Shown piece after piece: positions 1 through 8,154 of a DNA stretch of 57,734 nucleotides. The translations under genes were made by a program, and so were the position numbers. Source of the DNA: Actinomycetes bacterium (lineage in GTDB: Bacteria; Bacillota; Sulfobacillia; Sulfobacillales; JAIMBI01); the NCBI GenBank assembly GCA_023565505.1, contig JAIMBI010000022.1:1-57734 (forward strand), written 5' to 3'. Under the pieces are notes generated by a model. It did no database searches. It saw nothing but the letters and a program-made list of their open reading frames with translations, and was not told the DNA's origin. How positions within the stretch are numbered: the stretch's first letter is position 1; the number at the start of each line of letters is the position of its first letter.

Positions 1-138
1 CGCTCGGTCATCGTCAACGCGCTGCGCAAGCTCGAGAGCGCCGGGGTGGTGGAGACGCGGTCGCTGGGGATGAAGGGGACCCACATCCGCGTGCTCAACC
101 CGCGGCTTCGGCCCACTCTGGCCAAGATCCGCATCTGA
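1..138 (+). CDS. codY: GTP-sensing global repressor CodY, C-terminal fragment
   Basis: Only the last 45 codons lie in the window, so the start is off the left edge. The residues match the C-terminal DNA-binding helix-turn-helix and wing of CodY, including the runs [16 protein letters not shown] and RSLGMKGT, which are almost invariant in the family. CodY is a cytoplasmic dimer that senses GTP and branched-chain amino acids and represses stationary-phase genes in low- and high-GC Firmicutes. It is the best taxonomic marker in the window. The gene ends in TGA and a GC-rich hairpin follows within 15 nt. Confidence 0.93.
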   Translation, partial: RSVIVNALRKLESAGVVETRSLGMKGTHIRVLNPRLRPTLAKIRI

Positions 139-152
139 GGACCGTGTCACGG

Positions 153-180
153 CGGGTGGCCCGACACGCCGGGCCACCCG
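153..180. terminator. GC-rich hairpin after codY
   Basis: A perfect 10-bp inverted repeat (CGGGTGGCCC, 8-nt loop, GGGCCACCCG) starts 14 nt after the codY stop. There is no clear T run on either side. It lies between codY and the convergent gene ending at 211, so it could serve both strands. Confidence 0.55.
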
Positions 181-210
181 GCCTTCCCGGCCCGACGCCG
201 GACACGGGCG

Positions 211-1230
211 CTAGCGGCGCCATGTCCAGCGCACCAGGCGGTACGCGTCGGGCGTGTTCTCGACCAGATAAAGCGACCCGTCCGACGTGACGCGGCCGTA
301 TACGGCCGCCCGCACGGGCTCGGGCGGGACGGCCACCATGTGCTCGACGCGGCCGGCCGCGTCGGTGACCTCCACCAAGCCCTGACGCCCCCCGAGATCC
401 GCCCCCAGGAACAAGGCGCCGTTCCGGCCGACGCCCAACAGGACCGCTTGGTGCACGGCACGCGGGAACCGCACCTGCACCCGCCCCGCCAGGGTGGCGT
501 CGGGTCGCCAGCAGAGGACGGTGCGAGTCCGGTCGTCCGGACCGGCCGTCAGCACGTAGAAGTCGCCCCCGGGACCCAGGGCCATGCTCTCCACCCGCGC
601 CGCCACCCCTGTGCCCGGACCCTCCCGGGTGGCCAGCCGTTTCAGGACGGCCTCGGACTGAGCCGCCGGACGCCCGTCCGGGCCGTATTCCTCGAATTCC
701 GTCGTCAGTCGGCCTCGACCCAGCGTGAGCACTTCGAGCAGGATGTCGCCGCGGTTGTCGACCCACAGGTGCCAGATGGCCCGACTCGTCCCCCTGGGTT
801 CCGGCACGGTCACTAGCCGGCGCGCACCGGCCGGTCCCACCAGCCAAACCGCCAGGTTCCGGTTGTCGACGGCGAGCCAGCCATGGTCCCGGGCCGACCA
901 GACGACATCCTCCAACAGGGCGTCGCCGAGCCCCCGGAAGCCGGATGGCCGCCCGCGATCCAGCCAGAGCACCCGTCCCCGGTAGGTATCGGCCACGGCC
1001 ACGGTCCCCCCGTGGACGGCGAACGCCAACGGACCGTAAGCAAGGCCGTCGAGTCCCACGCTCCGGCCGACGGCATCCGGCGTGGTCCCGAACGGCAGGG
1101 ACAGCACCACCCGCGGCCGCGCCGGCTGCGTCTCCGCCCCCCGACGGGGGGACAGCCGCCACCACACGCCCAGGGCGAGTGCCGCCAAGAGCGCGAAGGC
1201 CGCGCCCACCTGCCACCTCCGCACCGTCAC
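211..1230 (-). CDS. membrane-anchored beta-propeller-like protein, unknown function
   Basis: 339 aa, not recognised as a named family. Residues ~7-25 form a hydrophobic segment after a short basic N-terminus (an uncleaved anchor or signal peptide) with no lipobox, so the rest should lie outside the membrane. The body has repeated short strands of the kind seen in NHL/SMP-30 propellers, for example VAVADTYRGRVLWLDRG, WLAVDNRNLAVWLVG, DFYVLTAGPDD and SLYLVENTPDAYRLVRW, and no catalytic motif. The GTG start follows a purine-rich stretch. It sits 76 nt downstream of the AddA-like gene on the same strand and may be co-transcribed. It could be a sensor or scaffold; the propeller fold is inferred from the repeats. 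Confidence 0.6.
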   Translation of the reverse strand: MTVRRWQVGAAFALLAALALGVWWRLSPRRGAETQPARPRVVLSLPFGTTPDAVGRSVGLDGLAYGPLAFAVHGGTVAVADTYRGRVLWLDRGRPSGFRGLGDALLEDVVWSARDHGWLAVDNRNLAVWLVGPAGARRLVTVPEPRGTSRAIWHLWVDNRGDILLEVLTLGRGRLTTEFEEYGPDGRPAAQSEAVLKRLATREGPGTGVAARVESMALGPGGDFYVLTAGPDDRTRTVLCWRPDATLAGRVQVRFPRAVHQAVLLGVGRNGALFLGADLGGRQGLVEVTDAAGRVEHMVAVPPEPVRAAVYGRVTSDGSLYLVENTPDAYRLVRWTWRR

Positions 1231-1306
1231 CCTGTCCCCGCCCCCCGCTGGGCGGCGCCTGCGCGCGCCCGAACCCGGTAAGGGGGTTATGACGCCCGGA
1301 GCCGGG

Positions 1307-3775
1307 CTAGACCACGCCTGCCGAGGAATCTGCGCGGCGGCCCTCCGCCCGGCCCAGTTCGGGGGCGTCGAGGCGCGCCGTGAGCGCCGTCGGACGGCTC
1401 TCCACGACCAAGAGCCAGTCCCGTGCCCGGGTCATCCCGACGTACCACAGCCGCCGCCGTTCCGCCTCCTGCTGCTGGGCGAGGGATTCCGCCACCGCCT
1501 CCCAATTGGGCGTGGGCACGGCTCCGAACCGGACCGCCACCTCCCCCCGGGCGCCGTCCAACAGGACCGGCCCGTCGGGCGGGCGGCCGGCCGCGAGATT
1601 GGCCAACACCACCACCGGCCATTCCAGGCCCTTGGCCTGATGCAGCGTGGAGATCCGGACGCCCGCGGCCTCCGCGGGCTCGTCCGCCTCGGCCGCGCCC
1701 GACCCGTCCCGCACCCGGGTCCAGAGCCAGTCGACGAACGCCCAGAAGCCCCACCGGCGGCTGTACCGCCGCGCCTCGTCCACCAGCCGAGCCGCCCGCC
1801 GGATTTCCTCCGCGGACAACGCGTCCCGCCGCAAGGCGACGACGTCCTCCAGGATGCCGGCCGCCCCCCGATCCGGCCAGGTCCGGTGCCAGACGGCAAG
1901 AAGCTCCAACCGTGCCGCCACCGGGCCGGGAGGTTGGGGATCCAGCGGATACCACGTCCCACCGCGCGCGCGATGCTGGGCCAAGCTGAGCTCGTCGACA
2001 CGGAGCCACGGGGACCGCAAGGCAGCCAACACCGCGGGCGCGTCCTCCGGCAGGGCGACCGCGCGCAGGATGGCCGCCAGACCGCGGACCTCGTCGTAGG
2101 CGTAGTACCGCTCCACCGCCGCGGCGGCCACCGGGACCCGCCGCGCCCGGAAGGCGTCAAGGTACCACGTCAGGTCGGTCCGGCCGGGAATCAAGACGGC
2201 GATGTCCTCAAGACGGGCGCCCCGGGTCCGTCCACCGTCGGTCACGGTCCATCCTTCCCGGACGACTTTGAGGCACAGCTCGGCCACGGTCTCCGCCTCG
2301 CGCCGCCGCGCCCGGCCCAGGCGCGCCGCCGGGCCGCCGGTTTCGACGCGCACCTTGAACACCCGCGGGCCGTCTCCACCCGCACGATGGGGGTGGAGGG
2401 CGCGCCACGGCGCGTCAAACCGTTCCTGTCCCATCCACCCCCCGAACACCCGGTTGACCGTGGCCAGGATATCGGGCGCGCTGCGGAAGTTCACGACAAT
2501 GGGCACGAGATCCGCCGCCCCCACCCGGACGAGGCGTTCCATCCAGCCGTGGGCCGTGGCGACGTCGGCGCCCTGGAAGCCGTAGATGGCCTGCTTGGGG
2601 TCCCCCACCAGCGTCAACCGTCCCGCCGGAGGATGATCCAAGTCGTGGACGGCGCCGGTCGGATCGGCGGCCAGCCACTGGACCATCTCGACCTGCTCGG
2701 GATTGTTGTCCTGGAACTCGTCCACCATCAGCAGGGCCGTTTCCGCGGACAACGTGCGGCGCGGCGGTCCGTCGGCCCGGAGCAGGGCCAGCGCCAGCCG
2801 GATCTGGTCCCGAAACAGCAGGGCCCGCCGTTCCTCGCGCCACGCCGCGAAGAAACGGGCGTAGTCCGCCGCGAGCTCGCCCAGCTCCCCGGCCAGCCGC
2901 GCGGCCCAGCCACGCCGCCATCGCTCGTGCCGTGCCGCCAGGTCCAAAAGCCGTTCCTTCTGCGCCGCCAGGAGGTCGCGGGCACGCCCCCAACGGGCTT
3001 GGGTCCCCCGCGGCGCCGGCACCTTGAGGGCGAACAGCGCCGGCCCTCGGGCCGCGGGCGCGAGGGCGGCAATCTGCTCGAAACGGTGCCGAAGCTCCGC
3101 CACCTGCTTGACGCCCGCGTCTTCAGGGTCGGGCCGGACGGCGTCGATCACCTGGGCCAACTCCGCGAGCGTGGTCCGCCACGCCCCGAGGAGGTCCTCC
3201 GGCGTCTCGGGGAGTTCGGGCAGTACGAAGGTGACCTCGCGCTCGGCCATCTCCCGGATCAACCGGGTCGCATCGTGCCAGCTCGCCCCGTAAGCCGACA
3301 GCCCCGCGATCCACCGCCGGCGGGCGGGCGACAGTCCCCGGAGCCACGCGTCGAACGCCCGACGGCCCTGCCGTTCGCCCTCGACGGCGTCCCACACCGT
3401 GGCACCCGGCGGGGCGCCGCACTCCAGCGGATATCGGCTCACGATGCGATACCCGAGTCCGTGCAGGGTGGTGACGGTCAGCCGGTGGGGATGAGCCAGC
3501 ACCCGGGTCAGGCGGCGGCGACGGACCCCCTCGCTCCCCACGGCCGCGTCCTCGAGCCGCTCGAGCAGGCGGCGCCGGATCTCCGCCGCGGCTTTCTCCA
3601 TGAACGTCACCAGCACCAGGCTCTCGGCGTCGGCGGCGCCCCGCCCCAAGGCCTCCACCGCCCGCTCGACCAACAGCGTCGTCTTGCCCGTCCCGGCGCC
3701 GGCCTCCACCACCAGGTTCGTGTCCAGGTCGGTCCGGACGCGCTCCCGGGCTGCGGCGTCAAGCGGTGGCGTCAC
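1307..3775 (-). CDS. AddA-like UvrD/Rep superfamily 1 helicase without nuclease domain
   Basis: 822 aa from the GTG at 3775, chosen for the GGGGGAGGA site 5 nt upstream. It overlaps the AddB-like gene by 17 bp, so the two are translationally coupled. All SF1A motifs are visible: Walker A GAGTGKTT (26-33), Walker B DEFQD (352-356), motif III GDPKQAIYGFQ (391-401), motif IV VNFRSAPDI, motif V TLHQAKGLEWPVVVLANL and motif VI YVGMTRAR (~779). Bacillus AddA is about 1200 aa and carries a C-terminal RecB-type nuclease. Here the protein ends ~40 residues after motif VI, so that domain is absent. The likely role is the ATP-driven 3'-5' motor of a double-strand-break end-processing complex with the neighbouring nuclease. 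Confidence 0.85.
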   Translation of the reverse strand: MTPPLDAAARERVRTDLDTNLVVEAGAGTGKTTLLVERAVEALGRGAADAESLVLVTFMEKAAAEIRRRLLERLEDAAVGSEGVRRRRLTRVLAHPHRLTVTTLHGLGYRIVSRYPLECGAPPGATVWDAVEGERQGRRAFDAWLRGLSPARRRWIAGLSAYGASWHDATRLIREMAEREVTFVLPELPETPEDLLGAWRTTLAELAQVIDAVRPDPEDAGVKQVAELRHRFEQIAALAPAARGPALFALKVPAPRGTQARWGRARDLLAAQKERLLDLAARHERWRRGWAARLAGELGELAADYARFFAAWREERRALLFRDQIRLALALLRADGPPRRTLSAETALLMVDEFQDNNPEQVEMVQWLAADPTGAVHDLDHPPAGRLTLVGDPKQAIYGFQGADVATAHGWMERLVRVGAADLVPIVVNFRSAPDILATVNRVFGGWMGQERFDAPWRALHPHRAGGDGPRVFKVRVETGGPAARLGRARRREAETVAELCLKVVREGWTVTDGGRTRGARLEDIAVLIPGRTDLTWYLDAFRARRVPVAAAAVERYYAYDEVRGLAAILRAVALPEDAPAVLAALRSPWLRVDELSLAQHRARGGTWYPLDPQPPGPVAARLELLAVWHRTWPDRGAAGILEDVVALRRDALSAEEIRRAARLVDEARRYSRRWGFWAFVDWLWTRVRDGSGAAEADEPAEAAGVRISTLHQAKGLEWPVVVLANLAAGRPPDGPVLLDGARGEVAVRFGAVPTPNWEAVAESLAQQQEAERRRLWYVGMTRARDWLLVVESRPTALTARLDAPELGRAEGRRADSSAGVV

Positions 3776-6227
3776 CGTCGTCCTCCCCCTTCCCGGTGGA
3801 CTCCCACAGCGCGGCGAACGCCGGGTCGGCATCCGCCGTACGCACCCGGGCGGAGTCCACGCCCGTGGGGCAGGCCACGCGATACGGGCACGCCCGGCAC
3901 GCCCCCGGTTCGGGAAACGGCGGCAGCCGTCCCCGGACGATGCGCTCGGCGATGCCCCTGAGTACGGCCACCGCCTCCGACCACCGCTCGGCCGCGTCAC
4001 CGGCGAGCGTCCGACGCTGGTGCTGGTTGGCGCGCTCGCGGATCCCCACGAACTCTGCCCGCACCGCCGCCAGCGGCACGCCGAACCCGGCGGCCACCGC
4101 GCCGGCGTAGACCGCCAACTGGAGAGAAGCGGGCCCGACCCGTGCCGGAGGGAGGCGGCCGGACTTGAAGTCTACGACCCACCACGCCGTGCCCCGGCGC
4201 TCGATCCGGTCCACCCGGCCGGAGAGCGGCCCGGCGCCCCATTCGACCTGGAACGGCCATTCGGTCGCCACCGGCTCCCCGTCGGGCGCCTCGAGCAGGT
4301 GGCGGACCAAGTCCGCGACGAGGCCGTCCACCACGCCGGCGAGCACGTCGGGCAGAAGCGCGGGGGGGGCCGGGTAGCGCTCCATGGCCCTGAGCACGGC
4401 CGCCCGGGCCCGGCCGTAGGCGTCGGAGGGTGGGGGCGGCTCGCGCCCGAGCTGTTCCAACGCCTCGTGCAGCCACCGCCCCACCAGGTCGGGCGCCGGT
4501 TCGTCCGCGACGTCGGGCAACGGCTGGAACCCCAGCCGTTCCCACGCGTAGGCCAAGGGGCAGCGGCCGTACCGCTCGAACCCGGTCACGGTGACCGGGA
4601 GGGGTACGGCGCCGGGGGGAAACAGGTCCACCCGCACGGCGGCGGGTGGCGGCCCCAGGCCGGCACCCGGCGACCAGGGAAGCTCCTGGACCCGCTCCCG
4701 ATGGGGGCGCAAAGTGGACGGCCACGGTCGGCCCGCAACCCGCACGACGGTGACGCGGCGCGCGGACAACGGCAGCAGAGCGGCCAGCCACCGGTCCCGG
4801 TCCGCCGCGGACGGCAATCCCAGCGCCCGCTCGGCGCGGGCATCGAGGAGGGGACTCGACGGCCCGTCGCCCTGGAATCCCCCCTCGGCTCCCACCACCA
4901 CCAGCTGCTCGAAGAATGCGCCGGCCAACCCACTCCAGGGCGCCACCGCGGCAGACGGCGGCGACGGCGGGTCGCCGAGGGCCTGCGCCCACGCCTCCAG
5001 ATCCTCGGGGGTCGGCGCCAGCGTCTCCACGGCGTCCCAAGCCGCCAGCTCAAGGCGATCCGGCTCCGTCAGGGGCGACGGCACCCCGGCTCGGGCCGCC
5101 AACCGCTCCACCGCCTCCCCGGCGGCGCGCCACCCAGGGGCGAGGCGCACCGCCCGGCGCGCCTCGACCAGGGCGACCCAGCGGTCCCGGACCGCCGCCG
5201 GCCAACGGTCCCGATACGGGCCGTGCCGCGCCACTTCCAGTCGCTCCGCGGGACCGGCGGCACCTGCTGCGCCAAGCCAGGCGAGCACGCTCTCGAACGG
5301 GGCTTGGGCGTCCGCCGCCGCCCAGGCCAAAAGCCACCGGCTCCGCCGGTCCCCGCCGGCCGGCCGGTGCCCGAGGGCCTCCGCCAGAACGTCGGCGGTC
5401 TCCGCGTCGGACGTGACCACCACGGTTCCCGCATCCGCCGCGGCGGTCCCTAGACCGGCCACGGCCGCCGGCAGGAGTCCCCTGGCCGGCACCGTCACGC
5501 CGTCCACCGGAGCGGCCCGGGCGCCGTCCAACCGGATCAGGCGGGCCCCGCGGCGCACCCACGCCTGGACCCAGGACCGGATCCAGGCGTCCGCCGGCCC
5601 GCCGGCACTAGGCACGAACACAGCCCGGGGCCCCCCCGGCGCGCCGGCGGCCCAAGCCCGCCCAGCCACCGCACCGGGGAAGACGCCATACCAGGCGAGG
5701 GCCCGGTCGCGCACCCGCGCGGCCAAGGTCTCGCCGCCCCCCACCAGCCAGGCCCGCGACGCCTCCACGGTTTCCCCCAGGAGTGCCGCCACAGCATCGT
5801 AGCCGGCCCGGATCCACGCGGCCCGGGACGTCCAAAGCCGCGCCAGGCGTTCCCGGGGCACGCCCTCCCGCCGCAGGCGGAGGACGGTCTCCGCCAACGC
5901 GACGGTCGCTCCGGGGCGGTTCCGCCAAGGCCCGTCGCCTGACCGGCGCAGGGCCGCCGCGAGGCGTTCCGCCAAGTGCCGAGACGGGAGGACGCCGGAC
6001 GCCCCGCCCAGCATCTCGACGGCCCAATCCTCCCAGCTCACCACGCGATGCGTCGGGGACGGACCACCCTCGCCCAGCCGGGCGGTCAAGTGAACGGCGA
6101 GCGGCGCGGCGGTGGTCAGCGTCCAGCCAGCCCCCGCGTGGCGCACCCACCAGAGCCAGGCGTCCTGGAGCGCCTCGGGCGGACCCACCCATATCGTCGC
6201 CCTCGTGCTGTCCCCCAGCGCCGCCAT
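3759..6227 (-). CDS. AddB-like PD-(D/E)XK nuclease with 4Fe-4S site
   Basis: 822 aa from the ATG at 6227, preceded by AGGGGGTG at ~8 nt; the reading frame stays open upstream to a TTG at 6278. The C-terminal third is a RecB-family nuclease: GRVDRI, then VVDFKSG (684-690, catalytic Asp and Lys), then LQLAVYA. Four cysteines, Cys556 in RYGRCPLAY and Cys777/780/786 in CRACPYRVAC, reproduce the AddB arrangement that holds a 4Fe-4S cluster around the nuclease. The first ~500 residues are divergent helicase-like sequence and I see no GxxGxGKT Walker A. First gene of the pair with the AddA-like helicase, and divergent from the HAD gene at 6306. It probably supplies the only nuclease of the complex. 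Bacillus AddB is ~1170 aa, so this is a short form. Confidence 0.82.
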   Translation of the reverse strand: MAALGDSTRATIWVGPPEALQDAWLWWVRHAGAGWTLTTAAPLAVHLTARLGEGGPSPTHRVVSWEDWAVEMLGGASGVLPSRHLAERLAAALRRSGDGPWRNRPGATVALAETVLRLRREGVPRERLARLWTSRAAWIRAGYDAVAALLGETVEASRAWLVGGGETLAARVRDRALAWYGVFPGAVAGRAWAAGAPGGPRAVFVPSAGGPADAWIRSWVQAWVRRGARLIRLDGARAAPVDGVTVPARGLLPAAVAGLGTAAADAGTVVVTSDAETADVLAEALGHRPAGGDRRSRWLLAWAAADAQAPFESVLAWLGAAGAAGPAERLEVARHGPYRDRWPAAVRDRWVALVEARRAVRLAPGWRAAGEAVERLAARAGVPSPLTEPDRLELAAWDAVETLAPTPEDLEAWAQALGDPPSPPSAAVAPWSGLAGAFFEQLVVVGAEGGFQGDGPSSPLLDARAERALGLPSAADRDRWLAALLPLSARRVTVVRVAGRPWPSTLRPHRERVQELPWSPGAGLGPPPAAVRVDLFPPGAVPLPVTVTGFERYGRCPLAYAWERLGFQPLPDVADEPAPDLVGRWLHEALEQLGREPPPPSDAYGRARAAVLRAMERYPAPPALLPDVLAGVVDGLVADLVRHLLEAPDGEPVATEWPFQVEWGAGPLSGRVDRIERRGTAWWVVDFKSGRLPPARVGPASLQLAVYAGAVAAGFGVPLAAVRAEFVGIRERANQHQRRTLAGDAAERWSEAVAVLRGIAERIVRGRLPPFPEPGACRACPYRVACPTGVDSARVRTADADPAFAALWESTGKGEDDGDATA

Positions 6228-6305
6228 CCCGCGGGACACCCCCTTGCCGCGGCGCCTCCGCACATCCCCGAGCCCCAAGGGGTATCATGGGGCGGGAGGG
6301 TCGCC

Positions 6306-7142
6306 GTGGTACGTTTGATCGCCTTGGACCTGGACGGAACCCTGCTGCGCGCCGACGGCCATGTCGGCGAACGCACCGCCGCCCACCTGGTCGCCCTCCA
6401 CCGGCAGGGAGTCGCGGTGGTCATCGCCACGGGGCGGAGTTGGCGGACGGCGCTGCGCATCCAGCGGGAGCTCGGCATCGCCGGCCCGGCGGTGGCCCAC
6501 AACGGCGCCTACGCGTTCGACTCGCGCTCCGGCGCCGAGTGGTACGCCCGCCGCGTCCCCCGGCAGGCGGCGCGCACGATGCTCGCCTGGGCTACGGCCC
6601 ACGATATCATGGTGCGCTGCTACCTCGGCGTGGGCCGGCCGGTGTTGTTCAACTTCTTCACCGAGGAGCACGTCGCCCGCTTCCGCCAGCCCGAGGACGC
6701 GGTCGTCGGGGATCTGTCCCGCACGCTCGACACTGACCCCCTTGAGCTGTTCGTCGTGGGCAACCGGGAGGTCGACAGCTTCGTCGACCGCTTCGGCCGC
6801 CTCGGCCCGGGATACGAGTTGGTGACCTTCGAGCGCAACGGCCGACGCGAACTCAACATCTGCGCCCCCGGCGTGGACAAGGTCGAGGGAGTGGCCGCCG
6901 TGGCGCGCCGGCTCAGCATTCCCCCGAGCGACATCCTGGCCGTCGGCGACGGTCCGAACGACGTCCGCCTGCTCCGGTGGTCCGGCCTGGCCGTGGCGGT
7001 GGGCGGCGGGCACGACCAAGCCGCTGCCGTGGCCGACTACGTCACGCCGCCCGACAGTCCGGAGCCCGTGGCCGATGCCCTGGAGTGGGCCCTGTCCCGT
7101 CCTTGGGCCGGTGCCCCCCCGGCGGCCGAGGGACCCGCGTAG
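6306..7142 (+). CDS. Cof-type HAD-IIB family sugar/nucleotide phosphatase
   Basis: 278 aa. The GTG start at 6306 is chosen because GGGAGG lies 6 nt upstream and because HAD motif I (LIALDLDGTLL) then falls at residues 4-14, normal for the Cof family. Motif II is the Thr in VVIATGRSW. The IIB cap is in the middle. The conserved lysine is probably in NICAPGVDKVEG, and motif IV is VGDGPNDVRLL. These cytoplasmic Mg2+-dependent enzymes hydrolyse sugar phosphates, PLP or FMN; the substrate cannot be told from sequence. It is divergent from the AddB-like gene and ends 18 nt before the convergent esterase gene. Confidence 0.88.
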   Translation: MVRLIALDLDGTLLRADGHVGERTAAHLVALHRQGVAVVIATGRSWRTALRIQRELGIAGPAVAHNGAYAFDSRSGAEWYARRVPRQAARTMLAWATAHDIMVRCYLGVGRPVLFNFFTEEHVARFRQPEDAVVGDLSRTLDTDPLELFVVGNREVDSFVDRFGRLGPGYELVTFERNGRRELNICAPGVDKVEGVAAVARRLSIPPSDILAVGDGPNDVRLLRWSGLAVAVGGGHDQAAAVADYVTPPDSPEPVADALEWALSRPWAGAPPAAEGPA

Positions 7143-7160
7143 GCCGGGCGTCCGGGGGCC

Positions 7161-8150
7161 TCAGGCCCAGAGGGCCTCGGCCAACAGCGGCAACGAGCGG
7201 TCCCACCGGTGGGCGGTGCGACGGTGCCCACCGGGAAAGATCTCCAGGACATGGGGAATCTCGTACCGCGTCAGCAGCCGACCGAGACGACGCGCCCCGT
7301 ACTGCAGCCGATACTCGTCGTCGGCGCCGGCGTCCAGGTACAGCAGCGCCAAGCCCGCCAAAGCCCGCCGGGCCGCCTCCTCGCGCTGCACCCGCCGCAC
7401 CGGGTCGTGCTTCAGCCACCGGGCCCACACCGGCTCCACGATCTCGAGTGTCTCTTCGTCCACCGGCAGATCCGCCGGAAAGTCCTTCCGCTCCGGGTTC
7501 GGACTGTAGGCCGCCGCCATGGCCAGCAGGCTTATGGCCCCGAACCAAGCCGGCGGCTTGGGCTGGGCGGCGCAGAACCGTTGCCAGAACGCCCCGACCC
7601 CGCCGGCCTCCCGAATCCGCGCCATCAGCTCCGGCATGTCGGGCAGGTAACACCATTCGAAGCCCATGTCCCCCGCGTGGGAGGCTACCGCGGCGAACAG
7701 GCCCGGCCGGTCCATCGCCGCCGTCAGGGCGCCGAAGCCGCCGCTCGACCGCCCCGCCACGGCGCGGCGGGGGGTGGCCCAGACGCGCTCCACCTCCGGC
7801 AGGAGCTCGTCCCAGAGGTAGGTCGCATACCGCCCGATGGCCGGCGAATCGACGTACTGGCTGCCGCCCAGCGCCGCGAAGGTGTCGGGCAGGACGACGC
7901 GGACCGGTTTCATGCCGTGGCTCCACAGCCGTTCCAGGCGCTCGGCCAAAGTCTCCCCGAACGGCTCGAAGGCCAGGAAGGAAGCGCCGGTGGCGAAGAA
8001 TCCCGCCAGCACCCAGACGGCGGGCAGCGGCTCCGCGGCGGGGACGTCCGCGGGACTCAGGACGAACACGGGGCGGCGGGCCGGATCCCCCCACGGATTG
8101 TCCTGCAGGACGGTGCTGGTGAATTCGTGCCGCTCGACCCGGACCGTCAC
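7161..8150 (-). CDS. esterase-D-like alpha/beta hydrolase
   Basis: 329 aa from the GTG at 8150, 4 nt after the stop of the gamma-glutamyltransferase gene, with GAGGAGG about 12 nt upstream; an in-frame ATG at 8177 inside the upstream gene is an alternative. The nucleophile elbow is GRSSGGFGALTAAM. The early strand PAVWVLAGFFATG and the C-terminal HVLEIFPGGHRRTAHRW supply the oxyanion region and catalytic His expected of the esterase-D/tributyrin-esterase family. There is no signal peptide. It is the last gene of a three-gene leftward group (NifU-like, ggt, esterase), so co-expression is likely. The substrate is unknown. Confidence 0.82.
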   Translation of the reverse strand: MTVRVERHEFTSTVLQDNPWGDPARRPVFVLSPADVPAAEPLPAVWVLAGFFATGASFLAFEPFGETLAERLERLWSHGMKPVRVVLPDTFAALGGSQYVDSPAIGRYATYLWDELLPEVERVWATPRRAVAGRSSGGFGALTAAMDRPGLFAAVASHAGDMGFEWCYLPDMPELMARIREAGGVGAFWQRFCAAQPKPPAWFGAISLLAMAAAYSPNPERKDFPADLPVDEETLEIVEPVWARWLKHDPVRRVQREEAARRALAGLALLYLDAGADDEYRLQYGARRLGRLLTRYEIPHVLEIFPGGHRRTAHRWDRSLPLLAEALWA

Positions 8151-8154
8151 GGGC

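Noticed and set aside
1082..5453. Very long plus-strand open frames opposite the addAB-like genes
   Set aside because: They are antisense shadows caused by the base composition: Arg/Pro/Gly-rich, without family motifs, while the minus strand has complete helicase and nuclease motifs.
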